From Variovorax sp. J22P240 (lineage in GTDB: Bacteria > Pseudomonadota > Gammaproteobacteria > Burkholderiales > Burkholderiaceae_C): 64,000 bases of DNA. Positions within the stretch are counted from its first letter, which is position 1, and every line of letters begins with the position of its first letter. Below, piece by piece: positions 8,602-17,674 of the stretch. Where the stretch lies: assembly GCF_030316855.1 (NCBI RefSeq), contig NZ_JASZYR010000016.1, positions 1 through 64,000 on the forward strand, read 5' to 3'. A program made the position numbers and the translations under genes. The notes under the pieces are model-generated. The model saw only the letters and a program-made list of their open reading frames with translations, had not been told where the DNA came from and searched no databases.

Positions 8602-9024
8602 ATGACCTACCGGCGATATCACGGCAGCTGCCACTGCCAGGCGGTGCAGTACGAAGCGGAGTTCGACATGGCCGCGGGGAGCAATCGTTGCAATTGCTCA
8701 CTTTGCAGCAAGGCACGTGCGTGGTTCCTTTTCGTGCGAGGCGACAAGTTCAAGCTGCTCGCGGGCGACGACGTGCTCAGCACCTATCGGTGGGTGCCGC
8801 CCGGCCGGGCCGAGTCCGGTCTCACATACCGGTTCTGTTCGCGATGCGGGATACGGCTTTACGCCACCGGCGAACTGGCGCAACTGGGCGGGCGCTTCTA
8901 TGCGATTCATGTGCCCACCGTGGACGATGTGGACAGGGAACAGCTGGTGCGCGCGCCATTGAACTTCATCGACAACGCGCATGACCAGCTCGATCGGCCA
9001 CCAGCCGATACCCGGCTGATGTGA
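8602..9024 (+). CDS. GFA-family (glutathione-dependent formaldehyde-activating-like) zinc protein
   Basis: This 140-residue protein belongs to the GFA/CENP-V family, a small beta fold binding zinc through cysteine clusters. The clusters are visible: Cys10-x-Cys12, Cys30-x-Cys32-xx-Cys35 and Cys79-xx-Cys82. The founding member was described as a glutathione-dependent formaldehyde-activating enzyme (Gfa), but most family members have no proven activity. The start has GAGGAAA just upstream. It is divergent from an HxlR regulator with shared candidate operators, suggesting induction by an electrophile such as an aldehyde; that is inference. Confidence 0.85.
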   Translation: MTYRRYHGSCHCQAVQYEAEFDMAAGSNRCNCSLCSKARAWFLFVRGDKFKLLAGDDVLSTYRWVPPGRAESGLTYRFCSRCGIRLYATGELAQLGGRFYAIHVPTVDDVDREQLVRAPLNFIDNAHDQLDRPPADTRLM

Positions 9025-9161
9025 GAGCTCGTTTCGGGCAGACGAGCGGCTGAATGAATCTCATCTGCGTCGATACCCTCCTACTTTGAAGTGGCATGAG
9101 CACTCACTGACTTTTTGACTCCGCGCCCTAGGCTGAGATCTAACAAGAAGCGGGATTTGAC

Positions 9162-9542
9162 ATGCCGATCTCAGTTTTTCTCGTCGAAGACAACCAGAAG
9201 ATTCGCGACAACTTGATTCCGGCCCTCGCGGATCTCGGATCCGCGAGCGTGACAGCCACGGCGGAGTCCGAGGACGAAGCGATCGGCTGGCTGGCGAGTC
9301 ACAAGGGCCAGTGGGACCTCGCCGTCGTCGACTTTTTCCTGAAGCAAGGGACCGGCGCCGGCGTCGTCCGGTGGTGCAACGGGCGCAAGCCCAGCCAGCG
9401 CGTGGTCGTGCTCACGAACTATCCGACGCAGGCAACGCGCATCGCGTGCATGGAGGCAGGCGCCGATCGCGTGTTCGACAAGTCCACGGAACTTGAGGAG
9501 TTTTTCGAGTACTGCCTGAGTCGGCATCGCAGCCCATCGTGA
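9162..9542 (+). CDS. Single-domain response regulator (receiver only)
   Basis: The 126-residue protein is a lone receiver domain. The acidic pair is Glu9-Asp10 (FLVEDNQK), the expected phosphorylation site is Asp57 (LAVVDFFLKQG), the switch threonine is Thr85 (VVVLTNYP) and the conserved lysine is Lys107 (VFDKST). It has no output domain. No histidine kinase lies next to it, so it must be phosphorylated by a kinase encoded elsewhere or act as a phosphate sink or protein-protein switch. A purine-rich ribosome site (GAAGCGGG) precedes the ATG. Confidence 0.88.
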   Translation: MPISVFLVEDNQKIRDNLIPALADLGSASVTATAESEDEAIGWLASHKGQWDLAVVDFFLKQGTGAGVVRWCNGRKPSQRVVVLTNYPTQATRIACMEAGADRVFDKSTELEEFFEYCLSRHRSPS

Positions 9543-9628
9543 GAACTCGTCCTCATGCGAACGGCAGCTCGATGATCTGAAGCCGAAAAGGCCAGAGCGA
9601 TGGGCGCCTGGCCATCCGTACCTGCCTG

Positions 9629-9979
9629 TTACCAGGTGACTCCGTAGTAGTCATTCACGCGGCGGCTGTAGTCGGTCGTGTAGTCCGGCACCTGCTCCTG
9701 CGCATAGCGCGGCGCGCCTTCGAGCACGTTCTTGTCCAGCGGGACCACATAGCCGTCCATGGACGTGTCGTACTTGAGCATGTTCCAGGGCAGCGGATAG
9801 CGGTCCGTGCCGATACCGAGGAAGCCGCCGAATTCGAGAACGGCGTAGCGCACCTGGCCGGACATCTTGTCGATCATGAGATCGTCGATCGACCCCAGCT
9901 TGTCGCCGGCCTGGTTGTAGACGGTCGTGCCTTCGACGCGCTCGGACGAGATGACGTTGCTGGTGGTTGCGGTAGTCAT
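9629..9979 (-). CDS. PRC-barrel domain protein
   Basis: This 116-residue protein is a PRC-barrel domain. After a short polar N-terminus comes EGTTVYNQAGDKLGSIDDLMIDKMSGQVRYAV followed by a GGFLGIGTDRYPLPW segment, the hallmark of stress-related soil-bacterial PRC-barrel proteins. PRC-barrels occur in photosynthetic reaction centres and in RimM but most small ones have no known function; many are induced by desiccation or osmotic stress. The ATG at 9979 has AGGAGC seven bases upstream on the coding strand. It is convergent with the receiver-domain gene. Confidence 0.85.
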   Translation of the reverse strand: MTTATTSNVISSERVEGTTVYNQAGDKLGSIDDLMIDKMSGQVRYAVLEFGGFLGIGTDRYPLPWNMLKYDTSMDGYVVPLDKNVLEGAPRYAQEQVPDYTTDYSRRVNDYYGVTW

Positions 9980-10099
9980 TGAATGCTCCTGTGTGAGTTG
10001 ATAAGACAACCCCTGTATCGCGCCCCGCACATCGCGCCGTGATCAGGATGGACGCCCTCGAGATGTAGGCCTGCGCTGGCCCATGGCGATCTGGCCCTT

Positions 10100-10876
10100 C
10101 TACGCGGGACTGCTCGGCGCTGGCCGCAGCAAGCCGCTCGCGGCCCGGGCGCCAAGGGTCATCTCGGTCATCCACGACACCAGCAGCATGCCGTAGGCCT
10201 GCCGGCTTCGTTCGTCGGACAGCGCGTGGTCCGCGCCCGCAATGCAGCGGTAGGTCACCGACCTGACGTGCTTGAGGGCTGCGAGGTAGCTCTCGATCAC
10301 GGGATGCGGCACGGTCTTGTCGTGCTCCGATTCGACGATCAGGGCATCCCCGCGGAACTGTGCGCAGGCGGCCAACGCCCGGTTCTCCGGCGGTTCCACA
10401 AGCGACCTCCGGTACTCCGCGAGATCGCTGCGGCTCAGGCTGCCCTTGGGCACCTCCCATTCGGAGTCCCGGTAGAGGGCCGGAACGCGCAGCGCCAGCC
10501 ATCGGACCGGCCGGAGCGTGGTGGCGATGGCCGCCAGGTAGCCGCCATAGCTGCTTCCGACGATCGCGATCGATTCCGGGTCCACTGTCGGATGGTGAAC
10601 CAGCACGTCGTACGCCGCGAGCACATCGCGCAGGTTTTCCTCGCGGCTCACCGATTGCCGCTGCGCGGCGTGGCGGGCATGCCCGCGCAGGTCGAAGGTG
10701 AGGCAGACACAGCCCAGCGCAGCGATCTCGTGAGCGCGTGCCTTGTATTGCTCCTGGCTGCCGTCCCAGCCGTGCACGAGCAGCACGCCAGGCACGGAGT
10801 TGGATGCCGCCACCAGCGTGCCGTCGATGTGTTGCCCGTCGACGGCGATGTCGACCTGTTTATGTCGCGTCGGCAT
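10100..10876 (-). CDS. Alpha/beta hydrolase (dienelactone hydrolase/peptidase-like)
   Basis: The product is a 258-residue cytoplasmic alpha/beta hydrolase. The oxyanion loop LLVHGWDGS is followed by the nucleophile elbow GSSYGG with Ser109, the acid Asp186 (SEHDKTVP) and the catalytic His217 (GADHALS). This is a complete triad. The substrate cannot be told; members of this group cleave esters or act as acyl-peptidases. The ATG at 10876 overlaps the end of the DUF3182 gene by 17 bp, indicating translational coupling. The frame stays open upstream to 11110 but there it only shadows the neighbour. Confidence 0.85.
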   Translation of the reverse strand: MPTRHKQVDIAVDGQHIDGTLVAASNSVPGVLLVHGWDGSQEQYKARAHEIAALGCVCLTFDLRGHARHAAQRQSVSREENLRDVLAAYDVLVHHPTVDPESIAIVGSSYGGYLAAIATTLRPVRWLALRVPALYRDSEWEVPKGSLSRSDLAEYRRSLVEPPENRALAACAQFRGDALIVESEHDKTVPHPVIESYLAALKHVRSVTYRCIAGADHALSDERSRQAYGMLLVSWMTEMTLGARAASGLLRPAPSSPA

Positions 10877-12017
10877 GCGCTTCGACAAAGCTGTATTTCG
10901 TGAGCCGGCCCACGTCCGGGTCGTGGCCGCTGTAGTTGACGCAGGCGCCCGGCGGAAGATTCGTCTCACCGAAGACCTCGAAGCAGGACGCGCGCACCAG
11001 CGAGCGCTCCGGCTGGCTCTTGAAGACTTCCAGCGCCGCCACTTCCGCACCGGTCGCACCGCCCACGCGCCAGGACTGTTCCAGCACGCCCGAGCACCAC
11101 TGCCCCGCATCGTCGGGGCCCTGGGCCACGTCGTAGTTAATGCGCGATGCCATGAAGCCCGGGTAGCTCTCGACCACTGCGGCGTGATAGACCGCGGCCT
11201 GTTCGATGGCTAGGCGCAGCGATGGCTTCAGATCCATGGCGTCGAGCGCATCGAAGCCGCCGCGCACGGCCGTCAGGTCGGAGCCGCCGTAAACCAACTG
11301 ACCGCGATGGTTGCGGGTCAGCCGCTGCAGGCCGTAGTAGCTCACCGTCAGCGCGCCCACCTTCACCTGCCCGACGCTGAGCGTGCGAGGCTCCCGGAGA
11401 TTGCGTTCGAGCACCACGCCGTCGACGTCGATGTGGGGCACGCCGGCGAGGGTGCGGTCGAGCGATACCGCATCGTGCACGACGGTCTGGCCGTTGCCAC
11501 CGGTGGCACGCACCGGCTTCACGCGCACGTCGCCGTCGCGCAGGAGCGCCCGGCCCGCACGGCGCGCATCGCCCTCGCTGAACGCTGAATAGCCAGGCAG
11601 CACGCACTTGCCGATTCGCGGGGCGAAGGATTCCACCCAATTCCGTGGACCCGCCGCGTCTTTATCGTGGAGCGGGTGGGTGATGGCCTTGGTCGCGACG
11701 TAGGCGAAGGGCACTGCCCCGCCGAAGAAATCGCTCTCCCTGCGGATGCCGATCGCCTGCGCGCGGTGCCCCTCCACCGTGTCGCTCGGTATGAAGTACA
11801 GCGGCCCCGCCGGCGGCGGACGACGGCTCACCGGGCCGAAATACTGCATGCCCATCAGGCCGGCGAGGCGCTCGGCCAAGGCACGGCGCGTGATCAGTTC
11901 GTGCTCGCTACAGTAGTTGGTCGGGTCGATGACCCATTCCATGACGTAGCCGGCCTCCCCGGTGCCGGGCGAGCCCAGTGAGTCGAAGAGAGGGGTCTCG
12001 TTCTGCAAGCTTGTCAT
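10860..12017 (-). CDS. DUF3182 family protein (ATP-grasp-like)
   Basis: This 385-residue protein resembles the DUF3182 family found in beta-proteobacteria. It contains RVKPVRATGGNGQTVV, a glycine-rich segment like the ATP-binding loop of ATP-grasp ligases, and later VLERNLREPRTLSVGQVKVG. That suggests, but does not prove, a carboxylate-amine ligase activity. No signal peptide or membrane helix is present. The ATG at 12017 has CGAGGG upstream; a second ATG at 12047 would overlap the preceding gene. The hydrolase gene overlaps its end by 17 bp, so the two probably function together. Confidence 0.65.
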   Translation of the reverse strand: MTSLQNETPLFDSLGSPGTGEAGYVMEWVIDPTNYCSEHELITRRALAERLAGLMGMQYFGPVSRRPPPAGPLYFIPSDTVEGHRAQAIGIRRESDFFGGAVPFAYVATKAITHPLHDKDAAGPRNWVESFAPRIGKCVLPGYSAFSEGDARRAGRALLRDGDVRVKPVRATGGNGQTVVHDAVSLDRTLAGVPHIDVDGVVLERNLREPRTLSVGQVKVGALTVSYYGLQRLTRNHRGQLVYGGSDLTAVRGGFDALDAMDLKPSLRLAIEQAAVYHAAVVESYPGFMASRINYDVAQGPDDAGQWCSGVLEQSWRVGGATGAEVAALEVFKSQPERSLVRASCFEVFGETNLPPGACVNYSGHDPDVGRLTKYSFVEAHADAT

Positions 12018-12043
12018 GTCGGGCCCTCGTGAAGAAAACGTTG

Positions 12044-12481
12044 TCAACTCGGACTTTGCGAAGCGAGGTGAATGCGCGCACGGGCGTACCGCACCTTCTC
12101 TTGCGGCGTCATGGCGTTCTCGATTTCGGCGAGTTCCATGCGCTCCTCATCGTGCGACACCCATTCGAAGAGATGGGACGCCGGCATCTCGTCCAGCGTT
12201 TCCTTGTCGCTCCAGGAAGCCAGGCGCTGCGGTGCGCTCGCCAGGAGGAGCCGCAGGAACAGGGCGCGTTCGAGCCGCACCGCCGACCTTTCATCGGAGG
12301 TCAGGGTGTACTCGAGGAACCCCAACTCCCGTGTGCAGACCTCGATGCGACGCTGGTAATTGAAGCGCTCGGGGCTCGCAGCCTTCGACAGGCGAATGCA
12401 CTCGCACTGGATGCGCGCGAATGCCGTGGCTTGCAGAAGCCGAAGGATTTGTCGTGGTGCGGCGCCCATGATGGCGCGCAT
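12044..12481 (-). CDS. Conserved-looking hypothetical protein
   Basis: The 145-residue product is not recognised. It looks helical, with a charged central region (ASPERFNYQRRIEVCTREL) and a C-terminal part rich in glutamate, IENAMTPQEKVRYARARI. There is no signal peptide or membrane segment. It is on the coding strand between the malQ-treY gene (114 bp upstream) and the DUF3182 gene (26 bp downstream), so it probably belongs to the same transcript. A GTG at 12484 directly precedes the chosen ATG. Confidence 0.55.
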   Translation of the reverse strand: MRAIMGAAPRQILRLLQATAFARIQCECIRLSKAASPERFNYQRRIEVCTRELGFLEYTLTSDERSAVRLERALFLRLLLASAPQRLASWSDKETLDEMPASHLFEWVSHDEERMELAEIENAMTPQEKVRYARARIHLASQSPS

Positions 12482-12598
12482 CACAACGCCATCCTCGGCC
12501 GGCTGGCGTAGGACGATCGATCAAGAGAAGGCGAGAGCGCTTCCCGGATGGCCCGGCGCCTGCGCCGCAAGATTCCGGCGTCGGATTTGATGCCGTGA

Positions 12599-15500
12599 TC
12601 AGCGGGCGTCGCGCGCAACGAGCGCGGCACCCGGAAACGCGCGAAGCAGGGGCGCCACGGCAAGCCGATGGCCGATGACGGTGTGGGACGTGCCGGTGAT
12701 GCAGTCCTCGAAGTGCCATGCGCTTTCCCCCGCAGGCATCAGGACTTCGGTGTCGGCCCAATCGGTGGAAAGCGGAGACAGCCGGGTGCCGTCCCTGTCG
12801 AGCGTGGCGAACAGGCGCATGACGATGACCACGAGCACGCGGCCGTGATGGCGCCGCATGAACGCCAGCAGGTGTCGCTCGCGCGCGCCCCGTACTTCGA
12901 GCGCCTCGTAGCTGCCGTCGCGGAACAGTTCAGGGTCCTGCCGGCGCAGCGCCAGCAAGCGGCCAATGATCCAGAGCTTGGCGCGACCGTCCGGCGCCGC
13001 GGCGGCGAGCCCGGCCACCGTCGCCTCCAGATCCGGTGCGGCGGCGAGCGCATGCAATTCCTGAAGCCGCCGCAGGCGCAGGTCGTAGTCGACCGCACGG
13101 CGGTTGTCGGGGTCCACGAGGCTGCGGTCGATGAGTTCGCAACCCTGGTAGATATCCGGCACGCCAGGCGAGCAGTACTTGAGCAGCGTCAGGCTGATGC
13201 CATTGAGCGACCCGTAGTGATCCACGCGAGCCGCCGCGCGGCGCAGGTCCGGCAGGGCCGGCCCGTCTGGCGCGAGCACGCCGCGCACGAAATGCTCCAG
13301 CGCTTCCTCGTACGCGGCGTCGGGGCGAATCCAGCTCGTCCCCACCTTGCCTTCGCGCGCGGCCTTCAGCATGTAGTTCACGATTCGCGTCACGTAGGAT
13401 TCGTGCGCCGCCGGGCCTTCGTCGAAGGCCGCCATCGTGCCCAGCACGGTCTGGTAGAGCAGGTACTCGTGTGCCGCCGTCACCGCCCCCCGCAGCGGGG
13501 CATTGAGCGCGCGCCAGCGCCGCAGCGCCAGGCGCCAGAGCCCGGGACATTCCGACAGCACGTCGATGCGCAGCCGCACATCCTCCGAGCGCTTGTTGTC
13601 GTGCGTGGAGGTCGCCAGCATTGTGTTCGGCCATCGGCGCTGACGGTCCCCCGAGGCTTCATGGAATTCTGCGCGGGTCATGCCGATGCAGTCCGGCTCG
13701 CCGCCCACCTCGTTGAGCGAACTCAAGGGGAAGTAGCGGTAGAAGGCCGTGTCCTCCACCCCCTTGGCAGCGACGGGCGCGCTGAACTGCTGGAAGCGCC
13801 GCGCGAAGGCCACGGTGTCCCGCGCCGTCTCCGGGGTGGCGTGACCCGGAGGGCGGCCGAGAAGCGCCGCGCGAACGAAGTCGAAGACCGTGGCATCGGG
13901 CAGGTTCAGCCGCTCGCGCGCCGCGTCGATCGCCTGATCGACGTAGTGGATGTCCTGCGGGCTCGCTTCCTCGGCGTTGTAGGTGCGGTACACGGTGAAG
14001 CAGGCAGCGACGGTCGCGATCAATTCCCGCAGCGTGTTGAGGGTGTAGTCGCGCGTGCGGCGGTTGCTCTTTGCGATGCCCAGCAAGGCGATGGCGAGCA
14101 CTTCGAGATCCGACGCCAGCGTTCCACTTGCGACTTCGCGTTTCGCGGCGTAGACCACCTCGTGGAAGCTCTGCGTCATGCCGGTGAAGCCGCGCCAGAT
14201 CCGTGCGAGGCGGCGCGCCGAGCGATGCTCGACGAGCACGGCATTGGCCACGTTGGCAAAGCGATAACCGGTGGTGCCGTGCACGGCCCACGAGACCGGC
14301 ACGTCCTCGTGTGGCGCAGCGATCTTTTCGGCCACCACGTAGAGGGGCCGCTCGGGGCGCCCCTGCGCATCGACCGATCGCGGGAGCGTGCCCCGCCGCT
14401 CGCAGAAGCCATCCTGCAGGCGCTCGAAGTACTGCGCCGGATCCTGCAGACCGTCGGGATGATCGATGCGAAGGCCATCGACCGAGCCGCGCGCGGCCAG
14501 CTCCAGCGCCAGGGCGTGCGTGGCTTCGAACACGTCCTTGCGCTCGGTGCGCAGCGCGGCGAGTTCATTGACGTCGAAGAAGCGGCGGTAGTTGATCTCG
14601 TCGGCGGCCGTGCGCCAGTAGGCGAGGCGATAGGCCTGCGCCTCCAGCAGATCGTGGAGCGCGTTGCGTTGCGCGGACGCGTTCAGCGCTTCGACGGCTT
14701 CTCCCAGGGCGTGCGCGACCGCGGGCCATCCGGCGGCCAGCGTGGCGAGTTGCGACTTGAGCCGCTCCCTTTCCCCGGTGCTTGCCGCCCATGCTTCGTC
14801 ATCGCTGCGCTGCACGGAAGGCAGTTCGCGGAGTGCGGCGGCCATGTCGGCCAGCCCCCGCTTCGCTTCATCGTCGCACAGGGAGGCTGCTGCGCGGTCC
14901 AGAACGGCGGAACAGGTCTTGATCGACAACGGAAAACGATGGTCGAAATAGCAGACAGCGAATTCCCCCGCATCGGCCATCCACCGCACTTGCAGTTCGC
15001 CCCGTTCCAGAACGTTGCCATAGTGGTCGCCGAGCACCGGCAGGAGTACCTTGCCCGAAAGTCCCGGCGTTGGCGACTGCCACTGGATGTCAAAGTGCAT
15101 CGCGTGCCGGGAAGCCATGCCGTTTTCGAGCACGTCCATCCACCAGAGATTGTCCGTGCCGAGCACCCCCATGTGGTTGGGCACCAGGTCGATGAGCTGG
15201 CTCATGCCGTGCTGCTTCAGTGCGCGAGTGAAGCGCTCGAATGCTGGCATTCCGCCCAGCTCGGGATTGACTTCGTCATGCGAGACCACGTCGTAGCCAT
15301 GCATGCTGCCCGGTCGCGCGCGGTGGATCGGGGAGCAGTACACGTGGCTGATGCCCAGCGTCGCGAGATAGGGAACGATGCGTGCCGCGTCGTCGAAGCC
15401 GAAAGCGCTGTGGAACTGAAGCCGGTAGGTGGCGCGAGGGATGCGCGAAGGTCGGCCCCGACCCGTGCGGGCCTCCGCCTGCGCTTCGACATGCGGCCGA

Positions 15501-17674
15501 ACGCGGGCGAGTGCGGCGCACACCTGCTGCATCGTCTCGTTGCGCCACAGCGCTTCCACGGGCTGCGTGTACTTGCGCCGCCAGTTGGGATGCTGGTAAG
15601 TGGTGCCCGGCAGGTTGGGTTGTTCGACCTCGCCGAGAGCATCTTCGAGCTGCACCATCATGACTTTCGACGGCGCGGCCGCCAGATAGCCGTGCACGGC
15701 CGCGATGGCCGGAGCGTCGAGGAACGACTGCGTCGGATCGAGCTTCAGGTGCGGGTCCTGCCGAGCCATCGCTTCGGCCAGCAGGCGGCGCTCGTGATGG
15801 CGCTCGTGAAGCTGCTGTTCGAAAGCCCCGGCGTCAGCCATCAGACCGAGGTCCCGGCGCGTGTACAGGTCACGTCCGCTCCACCACCCGGCCAACGTCG
15901 CCAGGTCGTGCGTGCTGACCGCCGCGACGGCCTCGCGCGGATAGTCGGCGGGAGCGCGAAACCCGCCGTCCGCGTTGCGCTCGAAATACAGCAGCCGGTA
16001 CGACAGCACGCCGAAGCGGCGCAGCGTCTCGCGCATCGTCTCGGGGACGGTGCCGAGGTCTTCGCCGATCACCAGACAGCGGTGACGCTGGCTCTCCAGC
16101 GCGAGGATCGCGAACAGTTCGTCGAGCGGGTAGTGCACGTAGGCGCCGTCGCGCGGCGTGCCTTTGGCGGAAATCCAGAAGAGGCGCATCAGCATCATCA
16201 CGTGGTCGATGCGAATCGCGCCCGCGCCGCGCATGTTGGTCCGCAGCGACTCGATAAAGACCGCGTACTGCGACTCGCGCAGCCGGTCGGGGCGAAGCGG
16301 CGGCAGGCCCCAATCCTGGCCTTCGAGGTTGAAGGCGTCCGGTGGCGCGCCGACGCGGGCATTCAGGGCAAAGCTCATCCTGTGGCGCCACGCATCGGAA
16401 CCCGCGCGATCGACCGACACCGCCAGGTCCAGGTAGAGGCCCAGGCCCATGCCCAGGGCGGCGCAGCGCGCGCCTGCCGTTTCGAGCTGACGCGCCGCCT
16501 GCCACTGGAGGTATTCGAAGTAGCCGATGCGCTCGATGTGCTCGTGCGCGAAATGCCGCACGGCCGCAGACGACGGATCGCGGAATTCCTCCGGCCAGGT
16601 GGGCCAACCCCAGACGTTCGGATCGGCCTCGTGGAAGTGCGCCTGCAGCGCTTCGAACAAGGCATGCTGGTGCAGCGCCTGATCGCCGTGCTCGCGAAAC
16701 CGGGCGAACGCGCGGACCTCGGGGTCGGCTTCGTCCCGCTCGCGGAAGCGACGATACAGCAGGTCGAGCACCTCGTGCTTGGCGGCCGCCACGCCCGCAT
16801 GGTCCAGCAGCGGTTCGGACCGGAGCTTCGCAAGCCTCGTCTGGAAGGCGGTGGAGCGTACGCGCTCCTGCGCCTGCGCGCAGTCGTTGAAGTCCTTCAC
16901 CGTCTCGACGTCGATGTAAAGGATGTTCAGTTGCGCACGCGACGAAGGGCTGTACGGACTCGCGTGCGCGGGGTTGTGTGGGAAGAGCGCGTGCAGCGGA
17001 TTGAGGCCCACCACATCGGCGCCCTGACGGGCTGCATGCTCGACGAAGTCCGCCAGGTCGGTGAAATCGCCGATGCCCCAGTTGCGGGCCGAGCGAAGCC
17101 CGTGCAGCTGCAGCGTGAACCCCCAGGCCCGCGCATCGCCTTGGAGCGCGGCGGGTTGATGGCACTGGGCCGGCGCGCAGATGACGAGGGTTTCGCCGGG
17201 CAGGGTGACGATGCTGAGCCGGTGATAGCCCTCGGGCAGCGGCAGTGCGAGAGGAAGGTGGTAGAGCGCGTAGTCGTCCCCGTCGATTCGCGTGCGCTGT
17301 GCGGCGTGGAGCCGTCCCGTCTCGACGGCGCCTTCATGGAAGGCGCCGCTCTCGTCGACCAGGCGCCACTTGAAATGCTCGACCCGTGCAGGCAGGCGGA
17401 CGTCGACGGAGAACGATTCCGAGTCCGTGGCCACCACCTGGACCGGCGGAAGGGGCCGTCGCCACGCGTTGCGTTCGGCAGCCGCTTCGGCCGCCGCGAA
17501 GTCCATGTCGCGTGGCACGAAGTCCGCATCGCAGAGCAGCGCAGCGAGCGCTCCGGGGGTGAGGGCGTGCCGGCGGCCGAACGCGTCGACATACTCGGTC
17601 GAGATACCGTAGCGCGCGCACAGCCGGCCAAGCGCGTCCGCCTCGCTGTCGGATGGCGTTGCGCTCTCATGCAT
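12599..17674 (-). CDS. 4-alpha-glucanotransferase / malto-oligosyltrehalose synthase fusion
   Basis: One 1691-residue polypeptide joins two enzymes. Residues about 1-740 are a GH77 amylomaltase (MalQ), which transfers maltodextrin chains. Its catalytic residues are Asp490 (IRIDHVMMLMR), Glu538 (EDLGTVPE) and Asp590 (STHDLATLAG). Residues about 746-1691 are a GH13 TreY, which turns the reducing-end linkage of maltodextrins into an alpha,alpha-1,1 bond. It shows Asp1071 (LRIDHPDGLQDP), Glu1116 (VVAEKI) and Asp1359 (TSTHDNKRSED). Both active sites look intact. The ATG at 17674 overlaps the treZ stop by 8 bp (ATGCATGA), with GAGG just upstream; an in-frame TTG at 17689 is less likely. Together with TreZ it converts alpha-glucan to trehalose. 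A long open frame on the opposite strand is a GC-driven shadow. Confidence 0.95.
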   Translation of the reverse strand: MHESATPSDSEADALGRLCARYGISTEYVDAFGRRHALTPGALAALLCDADFVPRDMDFAAAEAAAERNAWRRPLPPVQVVATDSESFSVDVRLPARVEHFKWRLVDESGAFHEGAVETGRLHAAQRTRIDGDDYALYHLPLALPLPEGYHRLSIVTLPGETLVICAPAQCHQPAALQGDARAWGFTLQLHGLRSARNWGIGDFTDLADFVEHAARQGADVVGLNPLHALFPHNPAHASPYSPSSRAQLNILYIDVETVKDFNDCAQAQERVRSTAFQTRLAKLRSEPLLDHAGVAAAKHEVLDLLYRRFRERDEADPEVRAFARFREHGDQALHQHALFEALQAHFHEADPNVWGWPTWPEEFRDPSSAAVRHFAHEHIERIGYFEYLQWQAARQLETAGARCAALGMGLGLYLDLAVSVDRAGSDAWRHRMSFALNARVGAPPDAFNLEGQDWGLPPLRPDRLRESQYAVFIESLRTNMRGAGAIRIDHVMMLMRLFWISAKGTPRDGAYVHYPLDELFAILALESQRHRCLVIGEDLGTVPETMRETLRRFGVLSYRLLYFERNADGGFRAPADYPREAVAAVSTHDLATLAGWWSGRDLYTRRDLGLMADAGAFEQQLHERHHERRLLAEAMARQDPHLKLDPTQSFLDAPAIAAVHGYLAAAPSKVMMVQLEDALGEVEQPNLPGTTYQHPNWRRKYTQPVEALWRNETMQQVCAALARVRPHVEAQAEARTGRGRPSRIPRATYRLQFHSAFGFDDAARIVPYLATLGISHVYCSPIHRARPGSMHGYDVVSHDEVNPELGGMPAFERFTRALKQHGMSQLIDLVPNHMGVLGTDNLWWMDVLENGMASRHAMHFDIQWQSPTPGLSGKVLLPVLGDHYGNVLERGELQVRWMADAGEFAVCYFDHRFPLSIKTCSAVLDRAAASLCDDEAKRGLADMAAALRELPSVQRSDDEAWAASTGERERLKSQLATLAAGWPAVAHALGEAVEALNASAQRNALHDLLEAQAYRLAYWRTAADEINYRRFFDVNELAALRTERKDVFEATHALALELAARGSVDGLRIDHPDGLQDPAQYFERLQDGFCERRGTLPRSVDAQGRPERPLYVVAEKIAAPHEDVPVSWAVHGTTGYRFANVANAVLVEHRSARRLARIWRGFTGMTQSFHEVVYAAKREVASGTLASDLEVLAIALLGIAKSNRRTRDYTLNTLRELIATVAACFTVYRTYNAEEASPQDIHYVDQAIDAARERLNLPDATVFDFVRAALLGRPPGHATPETARDTVAFARRFQQFSAPVAAKGVEDTAFYRYFPLSSLNEVGGEPDCIGMTRAEFHEASGDRQRRWPNTMLATSTHDNKRSEDVRLRIDVLSECPGLWRLALRRWRALNAPLRGAVTAAHEYLLYQTVLGTMAAFDEGPAAHESYVTRIVNYMLKAAREGKVGTSWIRPDAAYEEALEHFVRGVLAPDGPALPDLRRAAARVDHYGSLNGISLTLLKYCSPGVPDIYQGCELIDRSLVDPDNRRAVDYDLRLRRLQELHALAAAPDLEATVAGLAAAAPDGRAKLWIIGRLLALRRQDPELFRDGSYEALEVRGARERHLLAFMRRHHGRVLVVIVMRLFATLDRDGTRLSPLSTDWADTEVLMPAGESAWHFEDCITGTSHTVIGHRLAVAPLLRAFPGAALVARDAR

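Noticed and set aside
9025..9047. Small GCTCGT/ACGAGC hairpin after the GFA gene as a terminator
   Set aside because: Only a 6-bp stem and no T-run; too weak to call.
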